Part shown: piece after piece, positions 24,521 through 30,392 of the stretch | Numbering within the stretch: position 1 is the first letter of the stretch | How the letters are laid out: the number at the start of each line of letters is the position of its first letter | Source of the DNA: a virus | Direction: 5' to 3' (one strand) | DNA length: 43,864 nucleotides | IMG/VR virus record: IMGVR_UViG_3300044620_000222 | Coordinates: 1-43,864 of that record | Notes under the pieces: generated by a model | Seen by the model: only the letters and a program-made list of their open reading frames with translations | Databases searched by the model: none | Told to the model about the DNA's origin: nothing | Program-made: the position numbers and the translations under genes

Positions 24521-24654
24521 CCGCACCCGCAACTCCTCATCTAACTAACTTGTTCTGGTTCCTGCGTGAGTGGGCGCATGAACACCAGCACGAGCACGCC
24601 TTCATTCGCTCCAGGACGGTCTGTGACCTCTGTGGATTTGACCTAAGCATCTAA
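24517..24654 (+). CDS. 45-aa protein with His cluster and CDLC
   Basis: A GTG start overlaps the preceding TGA (GTGA). The 45-residue product has a His-rich helix (WAHEHQHEHAF) followed by CDLCGFDLS, so His and Cys ligands could bind one zinc. Promoter P3 overlaps its 3' end. Function unknown. Confidence 0.58.
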   Translation: MTAPATPHLTNLFWFLREWAHEHQHEHAFIRSRTVCDLCGFDLSI

Positions 24655-24667
24655 CTAACGGTATAGT
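24638..24667 (+). promoter_or_regulatory. Early promoter P3
   Basis: TTGACC (24638-24643), an 18-base spacer and TATAGT (24662-24667), with the extended TTGACCTAAG of the early family. It drives the gene at 24698, which has a GGAGG ribosome site. Confidence 0.78.
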
Positions 24668-24697
24668 TACCTCATAACACCAACAAGGAGGCTCCAA

Positions 24698-25000
24698 ATG
24701 GAAGCAACAGATCGCTGGAAGCGCGACATCTCTATGGTTTTCGACAACCACGAGGGCGCACACTTCATGCTCAGAGAAATCGTCAACAACTGCCCTGATC
24801 GTTACGAACTGTCTAACAACCTGCATGAGTTCTACGACAGTGCAATCGACCGCGTTCTGCGGGAGACACCCGATAACACTCTTGGTCACTGGCTAGTGCG
24901 GGAACTGTGCTTCGGCATCCCGCAATCCGTGTTCGACGACCTTGCCTACGACTACTGGGAGGCGTTCGACCGTGAACTCATCGACAAGCACTCTGCCTAA
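24698..25000 (+). CDS. Early hypothetical helical protein
   Basis: A 100-residue protein behind promoter P3 and AAGGAGG. It is acidic and rich in aromatic residues and appears mainly helical (HEGAHFMLREIVNNC, NNLHEFYDSAIDRVLRE, SVFDDLAYDYWEAFDREL). It resembles small helical actinophage early proteins of unknown role. The next microprotein starts inside its 3' end. Confidence 0.75.
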   Translation: MEATDRWKRDISMVFDNHEGAHFMLREIVNNCPDRYELSNNLHEFYDSAIDRVLRETPDNTLGHWLVRELCFGIPQSVFDDLAYDYWEAFDRELIDKHSA

Positions 25001-25106
25001 CGAGTGCCTTGAGTGCGAGGCCCAGATTCCTAACTACCTCGCTGTCTGCATTACCTGTCAGATTGTCGCTCAACTTGAGGATCGTGATGAAGATATTTCG
25101 GTTTGA
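24972..25106 (+). CDS. 44-aa zinc-ribbon microprotein
   Basis: A GTG start inside the 3' end of the previous gene (29-base overlap) gives a 44-residue protein with two CxxC knuckles, CLEC and CITC, separated by 11 residues. This is a classical zinc-ribbon spacing, followed by an acidic tail (QLEDRDEDIS). Cys spacing is the main evidence. No clear ribosome site. Confidence 0.52.
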   Translation: MNSSTSTLPNECLECEAQIPNYLAVCITCQIVAQLEDRDEDISV

Positions 25107-25242
25107 CTTCACGGGCAGCATGGAGATCGCTGCTCATTGTGGAGAGGACGCACTTGATGCGTTCAAGGATGCGTGTGCTGAAGCGGGGATTGTTGTTGAC
25201 TCTTTCGGTCAAATCAGCACACCTGATCTAGGGATCGTTTGA
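25087..25242 (+). CDS. Small early hypothetical protein
   Basis: A 51-residue protein from ATG 25087 (MKIFRFDFTGSMEIAAHC) overlaps the zinc-ribbon gene by 20 bases. It looks like a small beta-alpha-beta unit (ALDAFKDACAEAGIVVDSFG). A longer in-frame reading upstream has no ribosome site and is rejected as the start. Function unknown. Confidence 0.6.
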   Translation: MKIFRFDFTGSMEIAAHCGEDALDAFKDACAEAGIVVDSFGQISTPDLGIV

Positions 25243-25346
25243 CGATCTATCACGACATTCCTTGCTGTCGTGAATGTTCTGTAGGGCTTTTCTACGCTGT
25301 TGAGATTCGTCTTGGTCTTTGTCGTGATTGTTGGTACGACAAGTAG
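25239..25346 (+). CDS. 35-aa Cys-rich microprotein (TTG start)
   Basis: A TTG overlapping the previous TGA (TTGA) opens a 35-residue frame that ends just before promoter P4. It carries CCREC and CRDC knuckles (IPCCRECSVG, LGLCRDCWYDK), a zinc-ribbon arrangement like that of several neighbours. Evidence is the coupled start and Cys pattern. Translation is unproven. Confidence 0.5.
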   Translation: MTIYHDIPCCRECSVGLFYAVEIRLGLCRDCWYDK

Positions 25347-25347
25347 T

Positions 25348-25376
25348 TTGACTTAAGGCTCGAGATAGCGTATAGT
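25348..25376 (+). promoter_or_regulatory. Early promoter P4
   Basis: TTGACT (25348-25353), a 17-base spacer and TATAGT (25371-25376), with the extended TTGACTTAAG. It lies 48 bases before the GTG start at 25425, which has GGGAG upstream. Confidence 0.87.
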
Positions 25377-25424
25377 AGTACTCATCAGCGAGGCACACCG
25401 CCTCACAAACAAGGGAGAAACCTA

Positions 25425-26129
25425 GTGATTATCACAGCAATTTCAGCACCGCCCGTAACTGTCGGGCAAAAGATCAAGGCGCTCTACATCCCCTCCATCA
25501 CGGGATGCGACCTCGACGCAAGAGGACAGTTCACAAACCAGATCGTGACTGTCACGAGAGTTGAGAACGATGAGCACCTTATGTACAGCGACGGCGTTCA
25601 CCGCAGAGGTATGCGAGCGTATGCCGATTTCGTCAACAAGAGCACTGGGAATAGTAGTTGCTGGTACGCAAGCGAGTGGGAAATCGTTGACGACGTTCCC
25701 ACCGCGCTCGACGACAAGGCCGACCCCGTTGTCGAACTGACTGACGACCAGAAGATCATCGTGGCCCTGCGCGAGTCGCTGCGTATCACGGAAGAGACTC
25801 TCGCTCGCATCAAGCGTGAGGCCATTGACAGCATGGACTTTGTAAACTCGTTCACCAACGAGCAGGCAGACAAGCACGACTGGTGCGAGATTTACGACGA
25901 CGCCGTTGACATCATCAACGATCGCGTTGCCTCCTGGCTCCAATGGGCGCGCCGCCAGCGTGAGTACCAGATCAGGGTCTATGCAGATATCCGCGTAGAA
26001 GATACCCTCTGCGTGACCGCAACCTCTCTTGAGGACGCGATGGAAATGGCACAAGAGATGTTCGATGTCGAGGAGTCATTCAGTTCTATGGGATTTGACC
26101 TCCGCGATATCGAATGCGAGGAGGCATAG
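25425..26129 (+). CDS. Early hypothetical protein with C-terminal alpha/beta domain
   Basis: A 234-residue protein starts with GTG behind AAGGGAGAAACC. Residues ~1-90 look beta-rich (VGQKIKALYIPSITGCDLD, QIVTVTRVENDEHLMYSDG), perhaps an SH3-like or OB-like barrel. A helical middle (DDQKIIVALRESLRITEETL) follows. The last ~55 residues (YQIRVYADIRVEDTLCVTAT, LEDAMEMAQEMFDVEES) form an alpha/beta unit seen attached to diverse actinophage early proteins. It is followed by a strong terminator. Function unknown. Confidence 0.75.
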   Translation: MIITAISAPPVTVGQKIKALYIPSITGCDLDARGQFTNQIVTVTRVENDEHLMYSDGVHRRGMRAYADFVNKSTGNSSCWYASEWEIVDDVPTALDDKADPVVELTDDQKIIVALRESLRITEETLARIKREAIDSMDFVNSFTNEQADKHDWCEIYDDAVDIINDRVASWLQWARRQREYQIRVYADIRVEDTLCVTATSLEDAMEMAQEMFDVEESFSSMGFDLRDIECEEA

Positions 26130-26215
26130 GTTTCTCCCCTATCCTCGCAACCCTCCCCCCTAGTGGGAGGATTTGGAAGCAGGGTGGTCCCGCCTGTTGC
26201 GAACACGGGACACGA

Positions 26216-26255
26216 GGACCCCAGTCGTCTAACCCCCCGTGGGCGGCTGGGGTCC
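26216..26255. terminator. Terminator hairpin, probably bidirectional
   Basis: GGACCCCAGTCG pairs with CGGCTGGGGTCC over a 16-base loop, followed by TTCCTTTT on the plus strand. It lies after the stop at 26129 and overlaps the stop of the opposing HNH gene (26229). A smaller CCTCCC/GGGAGG hairpin lies just before it (26152-26170). Confidence 0.8.
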
Positions 26256-26705
26256 TTCCTTTTCCGCACTCGGAACGTCCAAACTCGGTGCTCTCTTACG
26301 ATCACGTTCGCATGTGCGACAAACGCGCTTGTTGGCTGGCGTGATGCGGGTGTTTTCTTCGCTGTACTCGTGTCCTTGTGGGCAGTGGGTCTTGTTGCGG
26401 AAGGCGTGGTCTTGTCGCTTGGTGTTCTCGCTTGGGCTAACAACTTCGAAGTGGTCTGGGTTACAGCAGGCGCGATTGCGGCAGAGGTGGTCTAGTTGCA
26501 TACCTTCTGGGACTTCTTGGTCCTTGTAGTGTTCCCAGACGATTCTGTGGATTACGCGGTCGCTGAAGCCTGGGCCTCGTCTGTGTTTGCCGTAGCCGTT
26601 GGGTGTTGTTGCTCCTTGCCACATCCAACAACCATCTTGGTCTTTGACCTGGCGTTTGATGCGTGCTAACTCGCTTGGGTTGAGTCTCCAGGGTGTCCTT
26701 GTCAT
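26229..26705 (-). CDS. HNH homing-type endonuclease
   Basis: A 158-residue protein from ATG 26703-26705 (an ATG three codons earlier is possible), oriented against the surrounding early genes. The N-terminal module has DGCWMWQGATTPNGYGKH. The catalytic core is VIHRIVWEHY, LDHLCRNRACCNPDHFE and SENTKR, an HNH_3-type active site. The C-terminal zinc module is HCPQGHEY...CRTC. Such genes are mobile phage endonucleases that cut DNA lacking the insertion. Opposite orientation and self-contained placement between two terminating hairpins and promoter P5 support recent insertion. Core residues look intact. Confidence 0.9.
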   Translation of the reverse strand: MTRTPWRLNPSELARIKRQVKDQDGCWMWQGATTPNGYGKHRRGPGFSDRVIHRIVWEHYKDQEVPEGMQLDHLCRNRACCNPDHFEVVSPSENTKRQDHAFRNKTHCPQGHEYSEENTRITPANKRVCRTCERDRKRAPSLDVPSAEKEGPQPPTGG

Positions 26706-26724
26706 GTGCAGCATCGTACCATGC

Positions 26725-26753
26725 TCGACATAAGCCTTGATCTAGGCTATAAT
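26725..26753 (+). promoter_or_regulatory. Early promoter P5
   Basis: TCGACA (26725-26730), a 17-base spacer and a perfect TATAAT (26748-26753). The extended TCGACATAAG differs from the family by one base. It restarts plus-strand transcription after the HNH insertion and precedes AAAGGAG and the ATG at 26773. Confidence 0.85.
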
Positions 26754-26772
26754 AGGTAGTGAAAGGAGATAA

Positions 26773-26934
26773 ATGAGCGACCATCTGGCTCACTGGATAA
26801 GTGAAAAACCAGTTCTCATTGAGAAACTAAAGCAGAACCCTCAACTAGAAGAATATCTACGCCATAAAGAGCACCCCGCCATAACGAGAGTAGATGAAAC
26901 ATGGAATCAACTAGTACGGCAATTGAGTCAGTAA
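26773..26934 (+). CDS. Small early hypothetical protein
   Basis: A 53-residue helical protein directly behind promoter P5 with AAAGGAG six bases upstream. Charged helices are visible (PVLIEKLKQNPQLEEYLRHK, RVDETWNQLVRQLSQ). It overlaps the next gene by 34 bases. No family known. Confidence 0.68.
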   Translation: MSDHLAHWISEKPVLIEKLKQNPQLEEYLRHKEHPAITRVDETWNQLVRQLSQ

Positions 26935-27191
26935 CACCCGCTGAACCACCTAAGTCCAGTGGTATCCGTGTGCGTAAGGTCAATTGGGTCAAGGTCCTTT
27001 CTCTCCTTGACGAGAAGCCTGGTGAATGGCATCTCATTGGTGAGTTCGACCAGTCACTACGCACGCATATTCGCCAAGGTCGCTACAAGTACATTGACCC
27101 CAGCAAGTATGAGGTTGTGACGCGCAGGCTAGAAGGAGAACGAACAACCCGTGCAACGCTTTACATGCGGAGAATCGTTGAAGGTTCCTAA
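26901..27191 (+). CDS. Early protein, possible small winged-helix
   Basis: A 96-residue protein. The N-terminal ~25 residues are disordered. The rest (VKVLSLLDEKPGEWHLIGEF, LRTHIRQGRYKYID, YEVVTRRLEGERTTRATLYM) has the order helix, helix, wing-like strands and resembles the small DNA-binding-like early proteins of actinophages. The function is a guess from this layout. It overlaps both neighbours. Confidence 0.68.
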   Translation: MESTSTAIESVTPAEPPKSSGIRVRKVNWVKVLSLLDEKPGEWHLIGEFDQSLRTHIRQGRYKYIDPSKYEVVTRRLEGERTTRATLYMRRIVEGS

Positions 27192-27537
27192 AGAACCTAC
27201 ATGGGAGCGCCTGATCTCTAGGTTCATGGTTGCCAAAGGCATACCAATGTTCAAGTTTGATGGTGGCTCCAGGCGATTCATCGGTATCAAAGGCTTCTCT
27301 TTCGTTCGCGTAACACCGCGCTTAGAAGGTGGATGGGCTGAACTCCCGTTCTACTTCAAGCGCTATGAGAGGGATAGAAGTCAAGGAAGTCCTCACCCGA
27401 CGGTGATGTTCCTTACCAGCAAGAACAACGGCCCTAACGTGGACGATACTTTCGTCCTCATGCGGCTGGAACCTTATTCAGAAATGCTCAAGGCTCTCGT
27501 TGAGAGCGACCCCGCTAGGTATTTAGGAGAAGACTAA
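27151..27537 (+). CDS. Early hypothetical protein
   Basis: Up to 128 residues. The start is uncertain: GTG 27151 lies behind AAGGAG at long spacing, while TTG 27178 has GGAG at better spacing and would give 119 residues. The product looks alpha/beta with basic aromatic segments (MFKFDGGSRRFIGIKGFSF, FKRYERDRSQ). It is coupled to SSB by TAATG, so it is co-translated with a replication protein and may work in DNA metabolism. No family is recognised. Confidence 0.68.
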   Translation: MQRFTCGESLKVPKEPTWERLISRFMVAKGIPMFKFDGGSRRFIGIKGFSFVRVTPRLEGGWAELPFYFKRYERDRSQGSPHPTVMFLTSKNNGPNVDDTFVLMRLEPYSEMLKALVESDPARYLGED

Positions 27538-27974
27538 TGGCACTGTCACAGATCGCTGGAGAGTACGGGATCGTTGCTGAACCCGACTTCCGACTGAGCG
27601 ACAAGGGAAACGCATGGATCAAGTTGCGTGGCAAGGCACAGGACCGTGTGCGTGACGCTAATGGGAACTGGGGTGATGGTGACCCGTGCTTCGTCAACAT
27701 CATGGTTTCTGGTAAGCCAGCCGAACACCTGTTCGAATCAGTCACCAAGGGCGACAGCGTTATCGTCGTTGGCAAACTCAAGCAGCGCGAGTGGACCAAC
27801 AAGGAAGGCGTCAAGCAGACAGACACCTACATTGATGCTGATAGCATCGGCGTCAGCGTTCGATGGAATCCCGCTAAGACCCCACGCACTGCCGAATTGA
27901 GCGGCGGCGGTGGCGTGACCGTGGCGGCATCAATGCTCGGGGCAACTGAAGTATCTTCTGAAGCCCCGTTCTAA
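27537..27974 (+). CDS. ssb: Single-stranded DNA-binding protein
   Basis: A 145-residue OB-fold protein that coats ssDNA during replication and recombination. Visible are the N-terminal strand (QIAGEYGIVAEPDFRLSDKG), the core DPCFVNIMVSGKPAEHL, the GDSVIVVGKLKQREWTNKEG hairpin typical of bacterial SSB, and DADSIGVSVRW. A short Gly-rich linker and a tail ending EVSSEAPF follow, a likely partner-binding tip analogous to the DDDIPF tail of bacterial SSB. It is the last gene before two hairpins and the structured RNA region. Confidence 0.92.
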   Translation: MALSQIAGEYGIVAEPDFRLSDKGNAWIKLRGKAQDRVRDANGNWGDGDPCFVNIMVSGKPAEHLFESVTKGDSVIVVGKLKQREWTNKEGVKQTDTYIDADSIGVSVRWNPAKTPRTAELSGGGGVTVAASMLGATEVSSEAPF

Positions 27975-27983
27975 ATGGGAAGA

Positions 27984-28011
27984 CCCCCTCACTCTTGACA
28001 GAGTGGGGGGG
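27984..28011 (+). terminator. Hairpin after ssb
   Basis: CCCCCTCACTC pairs with GAGTGGGGGGG (one G-U) around a TTGACA loop, an 11-bp stem 10 bases after the ssb stop. There is no T tract, so termination may be partial. The loop is itself a consensus -35 box for the promoter at 27995. Confidence 0.7.
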
Positions 28012-28023
28012 AATCCCTAGATT
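27995..28023 (+). promoter_or_regulatory. Candidate promoter for the structured RNA
   Basis: Consensus TTGACA (27995-28000), exactly 17 bases, then TAGATT (28018-28023, 4 of 6 matches). It lacks the TAAG extension of the early promoters. Transcription would begin near 28030, immediately before the first RNA hairpin. The -35 lies in the loop of the ssb hairpin, so chance cannot be excluded. Confidence 0.5.
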
Positions 28024-28029
28024 GTACCT

Positions 28030-28136
28030 ACTGCATCAGTTGGCACTGATCGGTAAGCGTGACCGCAGGAAACGGCTGCGATAGAGAAAATCTATCAAAC
28101 GTGGCTCCTGCGTACAAGCAGGGGCCATTACTTTTT
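28030..28136 (+). ncRNA. Candidate small RNA with intrinsic terminator
   Basis: No gene fits here, but the plus strand is almost fully paired. ATCAGT-TGGC-ACTGAT is at 28035-28050. CGCAG-GAAACGG-CTGCG is at 28064-28080. GATAGA-GAAAA-TCTATC is at 28080-28096. A 10-bp terminal stem TGGCTCCTGC/GCAGGGGCCA (28102-28127) is followed by TTACTTTTT, a good Rho-independent terminator. A candidate promoter with consensus -35 sits just upstream. Together they describe a ~107-nt independent RNA. I do not recognise it as a known RNA family. Its role is unknown. Confidence 0.6.
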
Positions 28137-28149
28137 GGCCCTGAACATG

Positions 28150-28291
28150 GGTAGGCAAAGGCGCGGCAGGTCGCAGAAGGGACCACCGACCCCATAACCC
28201 AGGGATAACCTCAGGCCAAGAGCAGGCTGGTAACCGCTCTCTGAGGCACAAAGTTGAAAGCCCGCGAAATTCTTGATCGCGCCTACCTACC
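28150..28291 (+). ncRNA. Structured RNA element closed by long-range helix
   Basis: GGTAGG-caaa-GGCGCG (28150-28165) pairs with CGCGCC-ta-CCTACC (28278-28291), a 12-bp closing helix with a small internal loop. Inside lie GGTCG/CGACC (28069-equivalent positions 28169-28191) and a long hairpin CCTCAG-gcca-AGAGC-a-GG/CC-GCTCT-CTGAGG (28209-28246). The ~140-nt domain lies 48 bases before the start at 28339. It could be a riboswitch-like leader of that gene or the distal part of a longer RNA with the preceding element. I could not match it to tmRNA, RNase P, 6S or group I intron cores. Confidence 0.6.
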
Positions 28292-28338
28292 TGAACTATG
28301 TCCGAAACGAACACCAAAGCCGTTGGAGGCTATCGAAA

Positions 28339-28734
28339 ATGTCTGTCAGCAGTTATACAAATAATTTTATGAGGGCGCTGCCTGCGGCCCTTCGTCCCAA
28401 CCCATTCAACATCGACGAGTACGTCATGCAGGCTGTTGAGAAAGGCTGGGAGACAGACGCGCTCGCTAAGGCGTGCTACCTGCACGAGCGCAACCCGAAC
28501 CCTGGGTTCATCGTCACTAACCTCAAGAATCTCTGCCTGCACGGACCTAAGACAGAGACAGTTCGCAAGGGATGGGACTACGGCCACATCAAATGCGGCG
28601 ACCTCTACCATCCCAGCGAGTGCGAGATTTGCCGCTGCGTCCCTGGAGAAGTCACCCACCACATACCTCAGGCGATCAAGCCTGAGCAGAGAGCCGCCAT
28701 GCGCGGCATGTTTAAGGAGGTTCCAGTTGATTGA
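28339..28734 (+). CDS. Hypothetical protein with N-terminal HTH-like and C-terminal zinc motif
   Basis: A start at ATG 28339 with GGAGG nine bases upstream gives 131 residues. The N-terminal half (NPFNIDEYVMQAVEKGWETD, ALAKACYLHERNPNPGFIV) is helical and HTH-like. The C-terminal half has KCGDLYHPSECEICRC, a Cys-rich finger. HTH plus zinc finger resembles small replication or regulatory proteins of actinophages, but the identity is unknown. Its leader contains the structured RNA described above, so its expression may be RNA-controlled. Confidence 0.72.
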   Translation: MSVSSYTNNFMRALPAALRPNPFNIDEYVMQAVEKGWETDALAKACYLHERNPNPGFIVTNLKNLCLHGPKTETVRKGWDYGHIKCGDLYHPSECEICRCVPGEVTHHIPQAIKPEQRAAMRGMFKEVPVD

Positions 28735-28822
28735 GACATGCCCACACTGCGGGATGCACCGCGTACGCAACACCCAATGCCACTACTGCCAACTATTCAC
28801 TAACAAGGAGACACAGCAATGA
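28727..28822 (+). CDS. 31-aa zinc-ribbon microprotein (TTG start)
   Basis: TTG at 28727-28729 has a perfect AAGGAGG six bases upstream. The frame ends in ATGA with the next gene. The product has two CxxC knuckles (TCPHCG, CHYC) spaced 10 residues apart, a compact zinc ribbon. The strong ribosome site is good evidence of translation despite the TTG. Confidence 0.65.
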   Translation: MIETCPHCGMHRVRNTQCHYCQLFTNKETQQ

Positions 28823-28941
28823 GCGCTTTCGGCAGAGCAGAAGAGCAGTACTACGACTATGACCGCTACATGCGCAACCTCGATGATCAGCATGACGAGG
28901 GATGCTCGTGCGATGACTGCGAGGAGGAAGATGACGACTAA
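28819..28941 (+). CDS. 40-aa acidic protein with CSCDDC
   Basis: A 40-residue protein coupled by ATGA. The first half is Tyr-rich and charged (EEQYYDYDRYMRNLDD). The second ends GCSCDDCEEEDDD, a metal-binding Cys triplet in a very acidic tail. It overlaps the next microprotein by 11 bases and has AAGGAG upstream. Function unknown. Confidence 0.65.
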   Translation: MSAFGRAEEQYYDYDRYMRNLDDQHDEGCSCDDCEEEDDD

Positions 28942-29053
28942 ATGCGGGTGGTGCATAACGGGCGACCACGCACACTGCGTACCAGAAGTCAAGTCATTTG
29001 AGCGAACTTGGAGATGTGATTGCGATGACTGTAAAGCAACTAGACCTGCATGA
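28931..29053 (+). CDS. 40-aa zinc-ribbon protein
   Basis: A 40-residue frame from ATG 28931 with GAGGAGGAAG upstream. The motif CGWC...HC...CDCDDC provides up to six Cys ligands (TKCGWCITGDHAHCV, WRCDCDDCKAT). This pattern is common in small actinophage early proteins. The start of the next gene lies inside its end (29025). Confidence 0.68.
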   Translation: MTTKCGWCITGDHAHCVPEVKSFERTWRCDCDDCKATRPA

Positions 29054-29468
29054 CTATTTATGTCCCATGATGGGATCACTCGTGTTCTCAAACACACGCT
29101 GCGAATGTGACTTAATTCACGCAGTAAGAGATGACGAGCGATCAGCAGTACTCACAGCACTGCGAAAAAACAAACCATTAACCGACAGTCATGTACCCTT
29201 AACAAGCACACCGACTGACACACAGCGGGAAGCAGCAAGCAAGGCAGTCCTCAAGGCGGGGACGCGAAGGAAGGGGATATTCGATCTCATAGTCGAACGC
29301 GAGTTCGGGCTAACAGACAGTGAGATAGAAATACTCACGGGCTACACCCATCAAACAGCATCAGCGCTACGCAACTCCCTCATGCGCGATGGGTACATAT
29401 TGGACTCGGGCCACAGACGACCAAATAGTCGAGGGAACCTTTGCATCGTATGGATGGAGGCAAAATGA
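29025..29468 (+). CDS. Winged-helix/HTH protein
   Basis: 147 residues from ATG 29025 (MTVKQLDLHDYLC). The C-terminal ~70 residues (GIFDLIVEREFGLTDSEIEI, LTGYTHQTASALRNSLMRDG, YILDSGHRRPNSRGNLCIVW) form a typical winged helix: two helices, a recognition helix and a wing with the hairpin SGHRRPNSRG. The N-terminal part has a Cys pair (FSNTRCEC). It is a probable transcription regulator or DNA-binding adaptor. Similar proteins are frequent in early actinophage regions. It is followed by the secreted protein at 29465 (ATGA overlap). Confidence 0.78.
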   Translation: MTVKQLDLHDYLCPMMGSLVFSNTRCECDLIHAVRDDERSAVLTALRKNKPLTDSHVPLTSTPTDTQREAASKAVLKAGTRRKGIFDLIVEREFGLTDSEIEILTGYTHQTASALRNSLMRDGYILDSGHRRPNSRGNLCIVWMEAK

Positions 29469-29920
29469 TCGCTCTACTACTAACAGCCAGCATCGCCCTC
29501 ACAGGCGTACCCGCGACTCCCGTACCGATTGTCATGCACAAGCATGATGCGGTTCAGACTGGAGCACAACCCTCCGCCTATAGGGGGAAGTTCTACAGCA
29601 AGACAATTGAGAAGACCCGCCTCTGTGTCGGGCAGCGAGAAGGCCGCTTCCAGTACTGGGGGACAGGCAGTAACGGTTTCTATGAAGGCACGTACCAAGT
29701 AACAGACGCGCTCGCTACTGGCGCTGCATGGATGATGCGGAAGGAACTCCGCGAGATGTGGGGCCACACGGTAGGTACAGAGATCAGCCGTATGCTCCGC
29801 AACAACCCCGCCCACAAGTGGCATCGCTTTTACCAGGACATGATGTTCTTCACCGTGGCATCCTGGAACGGCGAAGGATCAGGACTCAAGCATTGGAGAG
29901 GTGGCCGCTATGCCTGCTAA
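29465..29920 (+). CDS. Secreted transglycosylase/lysozyme-like protein
   Basis: 151 residues from ATG 29465 (an earlier start has no ribosome site). Residues 1-23 are a hydrophobic signal-like segment (MIALLLTASIALTGVPATPV). The domain has LCVGQREGRFQYWGTGSNGF and YEGTYQVTDAL, matching the C-(I/V)-x-x-(R/E)-E-(S/G)-G and AGxYQ signature of actinobacterial resuscitation-promoting-factor-like and transglycosylase domains. It closes with SWNGEGSGLKHW and a C-terminal Cys. A catalytic Glu would be that of QREGRF. It probably cleaves peptidoglycan or localises to it. Its early-block placement, apart from the M15 endolysin, is unusual. Confidence 0.7.
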   Translation: MIALLLTASIALTGVPATPVPIVMHKHDAVQTGAQPSAYRGKFYSKTIEKTRLCVGQREGRFQYWGTGSNGFYEGTYQVTDALATGAAWMMRKELREMWGHTVGTEISRMLRNNPAHKWHRFYQDMMFFTVASWNGEGSGLKHWRGGRYAC

Positions 29921-29943
29921 CTCGATTATCAGTTGCAAGTGCC

Positions 29944-30282
29944 ATGTCTAATCCGCAGAAGAACAAGGGAAGTGCATATGAACGATCAATTGTTGACTAT
30001 CTCAGACAATGCGGCTTCAGAGTTGATCGCACTCGGGCTGGTTGGACAGATGACAGAGGCGACATACACGGAGTTGATGGGTTTACTTGGGAGTGCAAAA
30101 ATCACCGTGCAATCAACCTCTCAGGCTGGATCAGCGAACTCCTCGTCGAGTGTAAGAACGCTGGGACTGAACTTGGAGCAGTTGTCCACAAGAAACGAGG
30201 GACGACGAACGGAGAAGAGCAGTACGCAACTCTCCCACTCTGGATGCTGGTGCAACTCCTCAAAGAAGCGGGATACAAATAA
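29944..30282 (+). CDS. Holliday-junction-resolvase-like PD-(D/E)XK nuclease
   Basis: 112 residues from ATG 29944 (MSNPQKNKGSAYERS). Key residues follow the Hjc/VRR-type order: E13 in KGSAYERS, D40 in DDRGDIHGV, and E50-C-K52 in FTWECKNH, followed by the helix NLSGWISELLVECKNAG. Length is typical for Hjc-like resolvases. It would resolve branched recombination intermediates before packaging. A longer frame upstream overlaps the previous gene and is not needed. It is coupled to the next gene by TAATG. Confidence 0.82.
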   Translation: MSNPQKNKGSAYERSIVDYLRQCGFRVDRTRAGWTDDRGDIHGVDGFTWECKNHRAINLSGWISELLVECKNAGTELGAVVHKKRGTTNGEEQYATLPLWMLVQLLKEAGYK

Positions 30283-30392
30283 TGCCTAGTGTTGTTTCTA
30301 ACTTTGGTTGGGCAGTGTTCTACATCGGGATGGGGTGCTGTCTCGCGTACGCCCTGGTTGCTGGCATCGTAGAGATGTTCCGCAAGAAGTGA
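30282..30392 (+). CDS. 36-aa single-span membrane microprotein
   Basis: A 36-residue frame in TAATG overlap with the resolvase and GTGA overlap with the next gene. Almost all of it is one membrane segment (FGWAVFYIGMGCCLAYALVA) with a basic end (MFRKK), suggesting a C-in orientation. Function unknown. Translational coupling supports it. Confidence 0.6.
   Translation: MPSVVSNFGWAVFYIGMGCCLAYALVAGIVEMFRKK

Noticed and set aside
28150-28291. Group I intron or tmRNA/RNase P
   Set aside because: The domain is only about 140 bases and lacks the conserved core motifs. No interrupted gene flanks it.
29909-29950. A 13-residue frame between the lysozyme-like gene and resolvase
   Set aside because: Too short, and there is no motif beyond a single CxC. 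It may only serve translational coupling.
29933-30289. Frame overlapping the resolvase gene
   Set aside because: The resolvase frame has all PD-(D/E)XK residues. The alternative frame is a shadow with a Ser/Gly-rich low-quality end.
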